From assembly GCA_916610825.1 (NCBI GenBank), contig OU744449.1, positions 10,250,243 through 10,314,242 of the forward strand: a DNA stretch of 64,000 nucleotides. The letters are read 5' to 3'. Shown here in pieces: positions 42,467-54,043 of the stretch. Made by a program: the position numbers and the translations under genes. The notes beneath the pieces were generated by a model. It was not told where the DNA came from, made no database searches, and was given only the letters and a program-made list of their open reading frames with translations. This DNA comes from Haliclystus octoradiatus. Its lineage: Eukaryota > Cnidaria > Staurozoa > Stauromedusae > Haliclystidae. The number at the start of each line of letters is the position of its first letter. Position 1 is the stretch's first letter.

Positions 42467-45400
42467 TCATTTCACAGGTGAACGGCTTCCTATGAAATTC
42501 TGAAATGCATTCTGTAGCATCCCAGCTCTTCTCATTTCTTCTTCTCTCAAGTTTAATAACTCACTATCTTTATTGTGTAATTGTTTCTGGAGTTTTTCAA
42601 TTTCATTATCCTTATCGTTTCTTATTGATATTAACTTATTATTTAATTCCTGGACAGTTCCTTCTGATGTTGTAAGTTTACTTTTGAGTTCTAAATTGAG
42701 ACGTTTCTCACTATCCAGATCATTTTTTAATCGGTTAGTATCATGCTTTTGAAGTTGCTCTGATTGGTTCAGTTCATGTTTACAATTATCAAGACTTCTT
42801 ATTGATGACAATAACTCATTTGTCTTATTCGCTAATTGTGATTTTATTTCATTCATTTCTGTTAAATGTAAATTGAGTTTCAGCTGTAACTCATCTCTAT
42901 TTTGTTGTAAATGCGATATCTTATCTTCAAATTGTCTAGTTCTAGAACTTTCCTCTTCGCGAAGTTTGCTTTTAATATTCATCAGATCTTCGTCAAATTT
43001 TAGCTTTTCGGTAGTTAGTTTTGATCTAGCATCATCTAGATTAGTATCTCTTTCTTTTAAATCCTTTTCAAATCGATTAACCTTCGCTTGCAATTCAATC
43101 ATTTTTTCTTCTGAAGAATTACGAAAGAAATCTCTATCCTTCCGATATTGAACTTCAATCATTTCAATCTGTTTTTCAAATTCTGATTGCTGCTTTTTTA
43201 GTTGATTTTGCAGTGTTGTAACTTCTGAACTCTTAACATCTAGATCATTTTGGAGTTGATTGCAATGAAGTTTTGATTCTGAATTTGATTTTTCATTTTG
43301 TATTGAAACTGTTAAAATCTCTTGCTCTAGCGTTGAACATTTTTCTTTTAATTCTTCAATTGTTTTGTCAAGATGTCCTTGTTTACCTTGAGATTGAGTA
43401 AAAAATGATTCAAATTCCTGTTCTTTCTCTGATATAGTTAAATTGGCATTTTCTAAGGATTTCTCTAAAATTTTGCAACGACCAGATAGTTTTTCAGCTA
43501 CGTCTCTTCTATCTTCAAGAACAGCTTTGAGATTTTCTATTTTCTCATAAGTTGAAGTATTAAATGAATCTTGCAGTTGTCTCTCATGAGATAGAGTAGC
43601 ACTGAGTTTAGATATCTGTGAAAAAAGAGATAATGAGTGAATTTGAAGCATGGCCTACAACTCCATCGGAGTTGTGTTATGTTACATGTGTAATTGTCAG
43701 TACAGTCAAACCTGTTTTAATGGTCATCTCTATACAACGGCCACCTGTCTATAGTGGTCACTCTTGCAATGTCTAAAATAGTAATTTCTATTGAATCAAA
43801 CCTGTATATAAAGGCCACCTGTCTATAACGGTGGTTAATTTATCTACCTCTTGCATGTGGCTGTTATCGTTATATACAGGTCTCACTGTAATCCCAGTTT
43901 TAATATTTACAGTCAAACCTGTTATAACGGTCACCTCTGTACAACGACCACCTATATACAATGGTCACCTTTGCTATTGAATCAACCCTGTATATAAAGG
44001 TCACCTGCACATAGTGGTCAATTTATGTACCTCTCATAACTGGCTATTATATACAGGTTTCACTGTAATATAAATTTATTAAACTTAACATCTCAAAAAG
44101 TGTTCAGAGTAGACGTCTGCATTGGATCAGATTTGGCCTTATGATCCAAATGTTTGCAAAATCCGAATCTGATTCAACCTGAATGCATTTAGTCGGCAAA
44201 AAACCTGAAATATATCTGCATTGAGTATCTGAACCAACAGAACTTGGATCTGAGTAATGTATAATCAAATATGATTGGATCGAATCTGACTTGAATTCTA
44301 ACCAAATTTGGATCGGATTCACAGAAATTTAGTCATGCTAGGACATTCAAGGCTAGTCTAGGTAGCCTTTATCTCTTGCCCTCTATAAAGACCTACTGAT
44401 CCTTTTGAAATTTACAAGATTCTTTTCATTGTACCAAAAGGAATCTACCAGTGACATGATCCGCAAACAGGTTTCTCCTCGCTGTTAAATAATAATAATT
44501 TTCAAAATTTTGTCAAACCCTTCGATCCTAGATCCCAGCTTCCCTGTTTTCACAGACACAAGCGATACAAATATACAAGGGATACAAATTTCAGTATCAC
44601 ATTAAGAATTTAATCATTTGCATGAGGTGCAGAAGTGTATGGCAATTTTCTTATAAACTATAATTTCATAAAATAAACTTAGTTATGATTAATAAGTTCA
44701 TTGTATTCTAAAGCATGAAATTTATGAGCACAATTTACAAACCTGGATACGTTTTGATTCTTCAATAGCAGCAACTTCATTTCGCATATTACATGCCATC
44801 GTATCATGTTTTTCAGATAAAATATGATGATCAGCATTACGACTAAGAGACGTCTGTATTGTTTGTAGAATATCACCAGGAACATTATTTCCTATGAATG
44901 ATAAATATCACTTATTAAATAGAAAATTTCACAATTCGTTCCACAATAGGGTGCGATAAAATGGCAAATTCCAGGATTGACATTTCAAGAAGGCTAGCAC
45001 AAATTTTTAAAATCAGAAGAAAATCATTACCTTCGTTTTCTTTGGACTATATCAAAATGTGAAAACTTCATGATATTTTTCTGACGATAAATAAAGTAAA
45101 AAGCTCTGAAATGTCTACATGATGAAAAAAAATTTGGGAGCAAAAAGTAGAATCCTGCAAGGAAAAATATGTTCTTAGAAACTAATATGAGGTATAAAGC
45201 ACAGGGTGATTCAATATGATTAGGCCTACTATTAGTGCATAACTATAAGTGGTCACCATTGACAGGTGGCCGCCATAGCAGCGTTGACTGTATTTGGATT
45301 ATATGGTAGAATTTAGGCAATTGACGAGAACCCATGAAATATTCACAGTGAAAAATTCGTTATATATATGTTTCGACATGCAACATTTTATTTGTTCTAC

Positions 45401-48400
45401 TTATCAATATATATACGGTCATTGAACCACATCTCTCTGTCAAACACATGTATCATAGTTATCAGCCGCTATGATGATCTTAATAATAATATGACGTAAT
45501 GCATAAATTATATCTCTAGCTCATGAGAACTTGTTGGGCGGAAAATCACAATTTAGTTCAAAGACCCTAATCTCTATGGTTTCTGAAACAAACCTTGGGG
45601 CTGGTAGTTGGTACACACTACACATGCTAAGTTAGTATAGGCTTCTAGCAGAATATTCAAGGATTCGTAGCATTTTGCAAAGTTTTTTCTTTTTTTATCA
45701 AGTAATCGATTGATTACCGTTAGGCCTACATGTAAATCCCTCCTCAGTGTGAGGTGATTTCAGGTCACAGTTGAGTTTAGCTAGTTTGAATAATGTCAAG
45801 ATTATGTAATCTATCTATATACTATAAATACAAAAGTCTGTGTGAACGTGTTTGTGGTCCTGTTTTCTCAGTCGGTTTTCAAGTAAGATACTTGAGTGTT
45901 CTATTATTATAATTTTTATTTCGCTTTCTGTAAAATCAACCGTAGGCCTATTAATTGTAAGGCGTTTGCATTTTCGATATCAATTTCCACCGGTTGTCGA
46001 ATTCCAAGAACACATCCGTTATTTAAATTAACCTGGTAACGTGCGTGACTCATTCATTGCTAGCTTATTATTACAAATATTTATAGCCTACAGGATACAC
46101 ACATAAGAGAGAATGTGTCGAGCTGTTGTCAATGCATGTACTGTTCAGGGTCTGACAAAACCTGGCAACCCAGCAACCAGGTTTCAGGAAGGCTAGACGA
46201 AATTCCAAAGAAAATAGACTTTCCCTTTCAATATTTTATTTGTTGAAAAACAATTTTCCGAAGGTGTAATTTGTTTTCAATTTTCTTGAAGAGTTTATTG
46301 TAAACCTTTGTCTTCTTCAATTGTTGTTTTTATCTATTATTTTGAATACTTTTCTGCTCTCAATGCCTCCAAAGTAAAATAATTCAAATGGTAACAATAA
46401 AATGTCTGATTCTCCTCAAAGTTTGTTTGATTGTTCCTTGCAAAGTTGTGAAGAGACACCTCAACACCTCCCATGAATGATCACACAGTTCACAGTTTGA
46501 TTTACTTGATCTCAGAAAACAACAGATGCAAAATATTTAGCAGAGAAGGCTAATTAATTTACCCAGATATCGTTGTTTTGTTATTTTCAATGTCAAAATT
46601 GTCAAGGATTTGAAAGTGGCAACACGAAATTAGAAATTGTTGACATTTCAATGGGTTTTCATTATTTCTGGGAAAAAATTTTGGAAGATTTTTGAATATA
46701 AATCCAGGTTTCTGGAAGGCAAAATATTTTGTCGGACCCAGGCCCTGTTTCAACAATGCAGTACAGTACGGATAAAATGTATGCATTCCACAATGATACC
46801 CTATTTTGAATATATGAAGGGCCTACCAAAATTGATACAATATCATGCAGCAATAAATGGGGTCTATTTGCAATAAAATTCTAATTTATCTGTTGGTAAG
46901 GCATTCAAAATGTTTTCACATAAGACATCTATTAGAATAGACAGGGTTGACAAAGCCTGGATACAAAAGTCATGATGACAACAAATTCCTTATGCACAAT
47001 GTGCTGCCTTTCTTCATTCGTCTTCACGGTAAATTAAAAATACATTGATATTCTGCTGCTGATATATAACCAAAAGCTGTAATTTTAAATATTTGCGGTT
47101 GATGGCGTTCAATGTCCTGCTTTTCTATCTTGTTTGAAGATGTGTGTTACTCAATTGTTAATGGGGAAAAGTATTTGAAATATGAATTATGAATAGGTAC
47201 ATACATAGCCTGACATGTTTTCATTAAAGTTTTGTTTCCTTGGTTGTTTAAGTCACATTTTTCACAATGTCATATCACAGGGGTCAAAACTATTTTTCAG
47301 TTGCGACCACATAATTTTACCTTGGAAGTGCCTGCAGATACTTTACCTGAAATTCCCCTGGTCAAGCAATCTAAACTGACCTTTATGCAAAGAGTAATTA
47401 GTATCATCCTTTGCACCTCTTATTCGGTTTCATTAATAAACTTTATGAATTATAATTCATAGCCTATTCAGAATACATAATAATACATTTTTTTTAAATG
47501 TGCCTGCAGGAATTCTATTGTTCAAAAATTTGGCCTGCGACCGCCGGTCCTAGTAGTCCCGACATGTCTACTCCTGCTGGACAAATCAAAAATCGTCTTG
47601 AATGCATAGATTACTAATCTGAAATGCTAAGAACAATGAGGAAAAACAGAGCGGATTGAATTTTAATCATATGAGAATTTTCGTTGACATCGAGACAATC
47701 TGAAACTCTCTAAGCTGAGATCTCATGGATAGCACAGCAAATTTTTGTTGGTGTTTGACCGTAATTAATCAAAATTTTGTTGACATATCGAAGGCAAATA
47801 CACTAAAAAATTGTAAATCACCCACACCTTCTAATTTCAATTGAATCAGGCTTTTGTTCTGTTTGAGAGTACCAACAAATGCTCTGGCGCCAATAATGCC
47901 AGCATTATTCCATCGTAAATCTAATGTTTTTAATGTATTGTTCTTTCTTAATGCTGATGCTAAATCAGTAACAGACTCATGTGATATTTGATTATTTCTT
48001 AAATCCAAATGTAATAATGTTTGGTTATATGATAACCCTTCAGCAATTGCCTTCACACCCATTTCCCACATTCCTAATGCATTCCATTCTAAGCTCAACA
48101 CAGTGATATTTCTTGTTTGCTTTAATAAACGATTAATTTCTTCAGCTCCAGTAAGTCTAATATTATTTCCTTTGAAATCAATAGTGTGTATCACTTTATT
48201 TACAGATAAATATTTTATCAGTGTTTGACAACAGCTTTCTGTAAGAAGACAATCAGTAAAATTAACAGTAGCAAAATATTTGTCTTCAGTTAAACATTTT
48301 CCAAGGATACGACAATCTTCATCAGACATATTACAATTTGAAAAGTCAAGTAAATCTTCGTTTGACTTTGATAAACACCTCAACATCGATTCGTTTACAT

Positions 48401-48452
48401 TGCATCTTTCACGTTTACAAAATTGATAATATCGACGACGAAAATGTTCCAT
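42467..48452 (-). CDS. LRRC45: Leucine-rich repeat-containing protein 45, 3 exons, complete
   Basis: In vertebrates LRRC45 is a component of the fibrous linker joining the two centrosomes and of the ciliary base. Minus-strand exons: 48452-47828, 44891-44743, 43615-42467; phases 1 and 0 agree and the total is 640 residues, against about 670 in human. The N-terminus (MEHFRRRYYQFC) matches the human opening MEEFRR. Residues ~35-210 hold ribonuclease-inhibitor-type leucine-rich repeats such as FKGNNIRLTGAEEINRLL and LDLRNNQISHESVTDLASAL. The second exon has GNNVPGDILQTIQ, as in human GNNIPGDVL. From ~220 on the protein is one long charged coiled coil. The family end signature is present: NLREEEMRRAGMLQNAF, then SPVK and TGA. 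The ATG context is CACTATGG. Confidence 0.95.
43703..43888. mobile_element. Pogo/Tigger-like MITE, complete copy in LRRC45 intron
   Basis: Starts CAGTCAAACCTGTTTTAATG, ends ATACAGGTCTCACTG, TA on both sides (43,701-02, 43,889-90). It is followed after 21 bases by another full copy. Confidence 0.85.
43910..44065. mobile_element. Pogo/Tigger-like MITE, complete copy, tandem neighbour
   Basis: Starts CAGTCAAACCTGTTATAACG, ends ATACAGGTTTCACTG, TA on both sides (43,908-09, 44,066-67). It is shorter (156 bases) than its neighbour through internal deletion. Confidence 0.85.
44940..45300. mobile_element. Decayed MITE fragments in LRRC45 intron 1
   Basis: AAATTCCAGGATTGAC and AAGAAGGCTAGCAC at 44,968-45,000 resemble the hAT-like CAGGGTC family. 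At 45,249-45,292 GTGGTCACCATTGACAGGTG and AGCAGCGTTGACTGTA are the right end of a pogo-like MITE, with the terminal TA still visible. Confidence 0.5.
45450..45625 (-). repeat. Dispersed repeat, inverted partner of 22.5 kb
   Basis: GATCTTAATAATAATATGAC, GTAATGCATAAATTATATC, CTCATGAGAACTTGTTGG and TTTCTGAAACAAACCTTGG are the reverse complement of the series at 22,495-22,670. One copy is in separase, the other in LRRC45 intron 1. Confidence 0.65.
46146..46746. mobile_element. Longer hAT-like element of the CAGGGTC family
   Basis: The left end is CAGGGTCTGACAAAACC with CAGGTTTCAGGAAGGCTAG. The right end is CAGGTTTCTGGAAGGC, TATTTTGTCGGACCCAG. At ~600 bases it is much longer than other copies, either an internally larger form or a copy with an insertion. 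No transposase frame is visible. It lies in LRRC45 intron 1. Confidence 0.55.
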
Positions 48453-48780
48453 AGTGCTCTCTTTTGTAATTTATTATAACGAAACCATGGCAGTGAAGGT
48501 GCAAAAGCAATCGTAAATAAATTGAGTGCATCAACTTTGATTTTCAAATACTGGCAATACAAAAACAAATGAGCGCTTTCCTAAAATGGCGACACTCACT
48601 CCCAGACTACAATGAATCGTGTTAGCCTACATGCAGACTTGTATTCGAAATATATGTGTACTTTGGTAGGTCATATTTAATTGAAAATGTATCCATAATA
48701 ACATCATTAAATCAGCTTTTACTCGTCTTGATACCAATTATTCTAGCTGAAGAATGATCTGTAAGAGATGAGCGTAGCTG

Positions 48781-49089
48781 CCCGGGGGTAACTCCATTAG
48801 GACGGCTATACGGGGACGTGCCACTATTTTTGGGTCCATATTCCAGCTGAGAAAAAACTTTTTGGGTATGAGATTTCAAATTTTAGAGCTTTTGGGTATC
48901 CTGTTTTTGACTTTTTCAAGAATTTTTGAAAAAATTTTGCATCATTTTTGTGTATTTACTTAAAATCATTCAACCTGCTCTGCTAGAACTTTTTGGGTAG
49001 CATCAACAGAATTTTTGGAACTTTTTGGGTACTTTACTTTTTTCCAAAGTGGCACCTCCCATCCCTAAAGAGCTGGAGTTACCCCCGGG
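48781..49089. mobile_element. MITE with 16-bp perfect TIR CCCGGGGGTAACTCCA
   Basis: CCCGGGGGTAACTCCA at 48,781-48,796 is exactly mirrored by TGGAGTTACCCCCGGG at 49,074-49,089. A second inner pair, GTGCCACTATTTTTGGG and CCAAAGTGGCACC, also faces inward. The interior repeats TTTTTGGGTA several times. A decayed relative is at 60,427-60,676. The superfamily is unknown and no clear target duplication was seen. It lies ~330 bases upstream of the LRRC45 start codon. Confidence 0.8.
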
Positions 49090-49333
49090 GCGTAACCCTC
49101 ATAGTACAAATGCATTCGTTTAATACACACTCTTGAAGTCAGTAAATCAACGCTGGACATTTTCTACTAAAATAATATCTTTGTGGACTTTGTGCAGCCA
49201 TGGGTTCCATGTTTTTAGAATAATTGTATAATCCTGTATATAAAATAACATGTTTTACTGTATAGTAAGAGCAGTGTGCATTGTAAATATATATGATTTT
49301 TTAGCTTACGTTTTGCTTAGCTCTGTTACTACT

Positions 49334-49524
49334 TGTTAGAAACTCTATTTAGACATGAATCCAAGTCAGCAACTGAGACATGGTTAACGCAATCAGTAAA
49401 TACAACCACATTTGTTCAACTACAAGCACAGACTAATAATTTAAACACGTGGCTTCATCTAATTTGCATAATTCATACACTAATTATCTTGCATCTATAA
49501 TGTAAACACTAATTATTCCAATAT
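49334..49524 (-). mobile_element. Probable 3' LTR of the copia element
   Basis: Read on the minus strand this 191-base stretch starts TATTGGAATAATTAGTG and ends GTTTCTAACA, close to the TGTTGGAA...TTCTAACA borders common in copia LTRs, with one mutation at the start. The purine-rich GAGTGGGAA just before it would be the polypurine tract. It lies 70 bases downstream of the Pol stop. No matching 5' LTR was seen, so the assignment rests on position and border sequence. Confidence 0.55.
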
Positions 49525-49592
49525 TCCCACTCATGAGTTATTTTGTTTGTCAACTCGTGATACAATTAAAGTGTTCAGCATTCAAGTACTGA

Positions 49593-51321
49593 TCAACCAG
49601 TAATACACATTGATTGTCGTAATTTTTGAAACTGTTTCTTTGGTAGAGCTTTTGTGAGACAGTCGGCGACCATCTCAGTTGTCGGACAATATACCAGCTA
49701 GAATTCCTTGTTGGCCACCTTCTCTCTTAAGAAATGATGCTTCACATCGATGTGCCTGTTTTGCCCGTGATGATTAGAATCTTTTGCCAAATAAATTGCG
49801 CCGTTGTTGTCCTCGTGCATGACTGTAGCCTCTTCTTGCTTCAAGTCTAGATCCTGTAACAATGCTCTAAACCGCGTCATTTCTCGTGTTACCTCATGGA
49901 TCGCCACGTATTCCGCTTCGGTGGCTGATCGTGTCACTGTCGCCTGCTTTTTGCTGAGCCAACACACAGGTCCTCCGCAATCATTAGAATGAATCCATTG
50001 CGGGATTTCCTAATTGACTCGTCTCTTGCACAATCTGCGTCAACGTATGCGCTCAGATTTACACTCCTGTCTTCGGCCTTGAACTTGATGCCGTAGTCAA
50101 TTGTCCCTTTGATGTACCTCAATAGTCGTTTCAGAGCACTCCAGTGATGAGTACCAGGGTTCGAACAATATTGACTTAACTGACTGAACGTGCTTACCAA
50201 ATCTGGTCTTGTTCGGCATACAACATGTTGATACTCCCAACGATGGCTTGGTATCGTTGCTTTTCCTTTGATTCTTCTTCGTCGTTCTCCATTAGTTTCT
50301 CCTTGAGTTCTTGCGGAGCTCCAATTGGATTGCATTTACTCATTCCACAATTTTCGATGAGCTCCTTCAGGTATTTCTTCTGATTCAGAAATAGCAATAT
50401 TTGTCTTCGATCTCTCTCTATTTGCAGTCCCAGTATGTAGCTTGCCTCTCCAAGGTATTTCGTCTCAACCTTCTTTTTCAGTCTTTCTTTCTCTGCTTTG
50501 GTGATGTCAATCTCCTTTGAAACGAGCAAGATGTCGTCAACACATAGGAAAATTATGAGAAATGAATCTTCCATTCTTTTAGTGTAAATGCAGTTATCTG
50601 TTTTGCCTTGCTTGTAGCTTGCATCTTTGAAGAATGTGTCGATAGTTGAAAACCAACATTGTGAAGCTTGTTTCAAGCCATACAGGCTCCGTTTCAGTTT
50701 GCATAGTAGTTGCTCTTTCAATGGCTCTGCGTATACCTCTGGTTGTTCCATGTAAATCTCTTCTGATACTTCTCCTTTTAGAAATGGTGTTTGCACATCC
50801 ATATGATGTATTTCCAAATCAAGCTGGTTGGCAATGGCCAAGATTCATCTGATTGAATTGAGTTTCGCTACTGGTGCGAACGTTTCTTCAAAATCGACCC
50901 CTTCAGTTTGAGCATACCTTTTTGCCACTAGTCGTGCCTTTTATTTTTTCACGTCTCCTGCAGCATCTCTTTTTATCTAAAATATCCACTTAATTGGAAT
51001 CAATCGCTTTTTTATAGGAGGTAGCTCAAACAATTCCCACACCTCATTTTTCTGATGCGATTCAAATTCAGTGTCCAAGGCATTTTTCCATTCCATCTTC
51101 TTGTCTGAATTCATGGCTTCTTTGATCGACTTGGGCTCTGAATGGTCAACCATGCTCATGCTGGGTGTATTATTGTTTGTCCACCATTTACAGTAATGGT
51201 TGGGCAATAACGGACCGGCGCAAGACCGGACCTCTCGATGATTTTCACCAAGACCGCTTTTTAGTTTTTGAAAAGCTACAGGCGTGACATTTCTATTTCT
51301 TCCGTGGAGCATTTTTGACAT
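49593..51321 (-). pseudogene. Ty1/copia retrotransposon Pol remnant (RT and RNase H), broken
   Basis: Minus-strand segments in order: 51,180-50,977 RT start (EPKSIKEAMNSDKKMEWKNA, ending IPIKWIF); 50,976-50,842 continuing with at least three in-frame stops but conserved [19 protein letters not shown]; 50,841-50,194 RT core (MDVQTPFLKGEV, SLYGLKQASQCW, active-site FLCVDDILLV in place of the usual YVDD); frameshift near 50,215; 50,215-49,970 connection (HWSALKRLLRYIKGTIDYG, SAYVDADCA); second frameshift near 49,970; 49,967-49,698 RNase H (TRSATEAEYVAIHE, HEDNNGAIYLAKD); then a stop and the usual MVADCLTKALPK tail, terminating at 49,593. Gag, protease and integrase are missing. It is a dead, 5'-truncated copy ~1 kb upstream of LRRC45. 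Confidence 0.9.
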
Positions 51322-51329
51322 AAAAATTC

Positions 51330-54030
51330 ATATCTTGCCGGGCAAAATGCGTTAGAGTATCTTGCATGAAAACTCAAACCTAGTTTGTCAAAAGAGTCTT
51401 TGCGCTTTTCCCAGCTGCCACGCATGTCAACAATTCATTTGTATTTTTAGTTTTTTCAATAAAATTGATAGCTATTTGAATGATTTGCGCAACATTTCTT
51501 GGATGTGGCAGTAAATATTTATCAACTAACTTAATGTATTAAACTGAATGTATTAATAATGTTTTTCACTATAATGGATTTGTTATAAATATTATACAAA
51601 GTTATGCAACGTTGCTCCATGATCTCAGACAAAATATCGATAATTCTCTGCAGGAAACAGTCTATCTGCATAACAAGCTAAATAGCAAGAACAAGCTTCA
51701 CGATTGATCAATTGTTGTTTATTATTTCTCGCGATTGATCTCATGATATGACATATTTTACATATTTTGATTTTGCTCATTTATAAAATATATACTTTCA
51801 TTAAATCTGTTCAAAATCAGTAATAATAGCCGCAATGCATTGCATTCTATTCTATTGATTTTATCTGTAAATAAAAGTAGTAAGTATATATCTCTTATAG
51901 TGCTTGGAATGGCAAAAAAGTGCGCATCATCAAAATAATCCAATTTACAATGTTTTTTATGCGAATATAGTTTAAACATGTTCAGTTTTTGTCTGGCAAA
52001 TTTAACCACACACCCTAACATGAACCGATAGGCTACGGCCTTCGGTCTGAACGTATCGTTTGATTTATTTTTATGTCGCATACTTAGTGTACATCTAGAA
52101 ACATCCCTTGCGAGCTAGAAATCCCCTGCAGAGATACTATACATGGGCGTAATATTAAAATTTCCTTTGTTGCCGACTTTGCAAATAGGGATGTAGCTAT
52201 GTACAAGCAATCTGTAGCACACTCTCGTAGAGAGGTCGAATATATCACTCCTAAAGGAAGTAATATTGCATGGTTATCAGATCATAGCTGGACAATACTA
52301 GTTTCTCGTAATCGATTTGCAAGTTCTGGTAGAAGGACAGAAAGTGAGCAAACTACATGATAATCGTGAAAACATTACGGAAGACACATCTAATAAGAAT
52401 CGAATACAACATTATTGCTTCTGTCAACCCGTGACGTGCTAACACCATGCCGTTATGGTTAGGATAATAATGCTAGTTAAATCTTCTCTGTACAATTATA
52501 TTGTAATTCATATTGTAAATAAAGGCATTAAATTCTTCTTACGAAGGGGGAGAATTTGTGTAGTCACCTCATGATGTCATCCTAAATTTTAATAATTGAT
52601 ATAAAAAGTCTATACATAATCAATTATTTTTCCTTTATTATATAAAATAATTGTGACGTTAAAAGCTGCACTATAAGAGTCACTTGAGTCTTGGCTGATT
52701 AATGTACTATTGCTTATGTTCATAATAATATATTCAATTCTGTAAATTTAAACGTCTCTCAAACCGACAAGCAATATATGCTTACGGGATCACATTGATC
52801 ATGCTACAGTAGTACTATATTTAGCTCTAAATTGTTTCTTTTCGTATCAAAATAAAATATGTTTCTATCATTCTTGTTAAAATATGAATACAAAGTTTGT
52901 GTATTGCTCTGGCGGTTGCGGTTGAATCAAACTGCTAGCTTGAAAATCTATAAAAAATACTATCAAATAAGTAAACATTGCAATTTGATGATATTATTAA
53001 AATATTAGAAAAATACCGAGGTATTTTATGTGGTTTGTGTTGAGAAAAGTTTTCAATTCAAAATTTGATTTTTTAATATTTATTCAGAAATTTTCTTGAA
53101 TCAATTTATTTTACAGTGACTTAGCTCTGTCTTCCTTTACAAATCCACACCCATAACATTTTTATGAGCTATTTTTCTATCTGTGTACACTTAATAGTTT
53201 ATGTTCTTGTTTTGTGATGTCTCAGTTATAAAATTGTCGCTATCAAAAAATTCGTTACAAAATACACCTGCAGGGTTATCAATCTTTTCAATATATAACT
53301 TTAGGGACTCATTGGGAAATTGAGAGCCTGTCAAAAAGATCTATTCACCAGGGTTATAACTTTGGAGGGACTCATTGGATGAAAATTTCCTTCAAATTTT
53401 AATTTTACCAACACCTGCCTACTTTTCGTGATGTGACAATAGTTTATTCCGTTGTAAACATATTAACATTTATTAGCTACGATGTGAAATAAAGTATAAA
53501 CGGATGTTTAGTTTTCAAAGGAATTGAAGAATTTGTAATTTTCGAAGAGGAAAATGGCTTATTTTTAAATGCTGCTGCGACACATTTTTTGTAGGTGATT
53601 TACCGAAAAATAATACTCAACTATAAATTGCCACTACATAGTTCCACCCCCACCCCCCGAAAAAAATGACAAGGATACATATATAAAGTATTAACTAAGA
53701 TAATAAATGTTTTCATCATTGGCTTAATACTTAATTTATCTGTTGGATTTCATTATTTATACAAGCTATATTATAGTGGTTCAGCAAAATCAAAAAGTTT
53801 TCTTATCCAAATCATATATACAAGATTCTAACTATACGTGCTATACTTTACATATTCAATTATTCATATATAGATCAGCTGCAAAAAACTTTTCCAGACA
53901 ACAAATAAATGTAAAAAATCCTATTTTCCACAACAGTAACTATTTCTCCTTTAACCCGTACGAATTCTATCAAGAGAAGAATTTTAGAAATTGCATCGAT
54001 CATCACGTTTGACACTTCGAAAACTACTGA
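51330..54030. other. Gene-poor stretch with one unassigned frame
   Basis: No splice-consistent exons were recognised. A 107-codon minus-strand frame at 52,081-51,758 has no recognisable motif. On the plus strand ACGAAGGGGGAGAATTTGTG at 52,540-52,559 resembles an LTR-retrotransposon polypurine tract followed by TG, but no Pol is nearby in that orientation. The rest is AT-rich, with a C-rich run at 53,646-53,659. Confidence 0.4.
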
Positions 54031-54043
54031 TTTAAAATTGAAG

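Noticed and set aside
42873-43151. Plus-strand frame rich in Ser and Leu
   Set aside because: Antisense shadow of the LRRC45 coiled-coil exon.
44100-44340. Repeated GGATC and GATTTGGATC motifs as an element
   Set aside because: Low-order repetitiveness only; no inverted ends or second copy seen.
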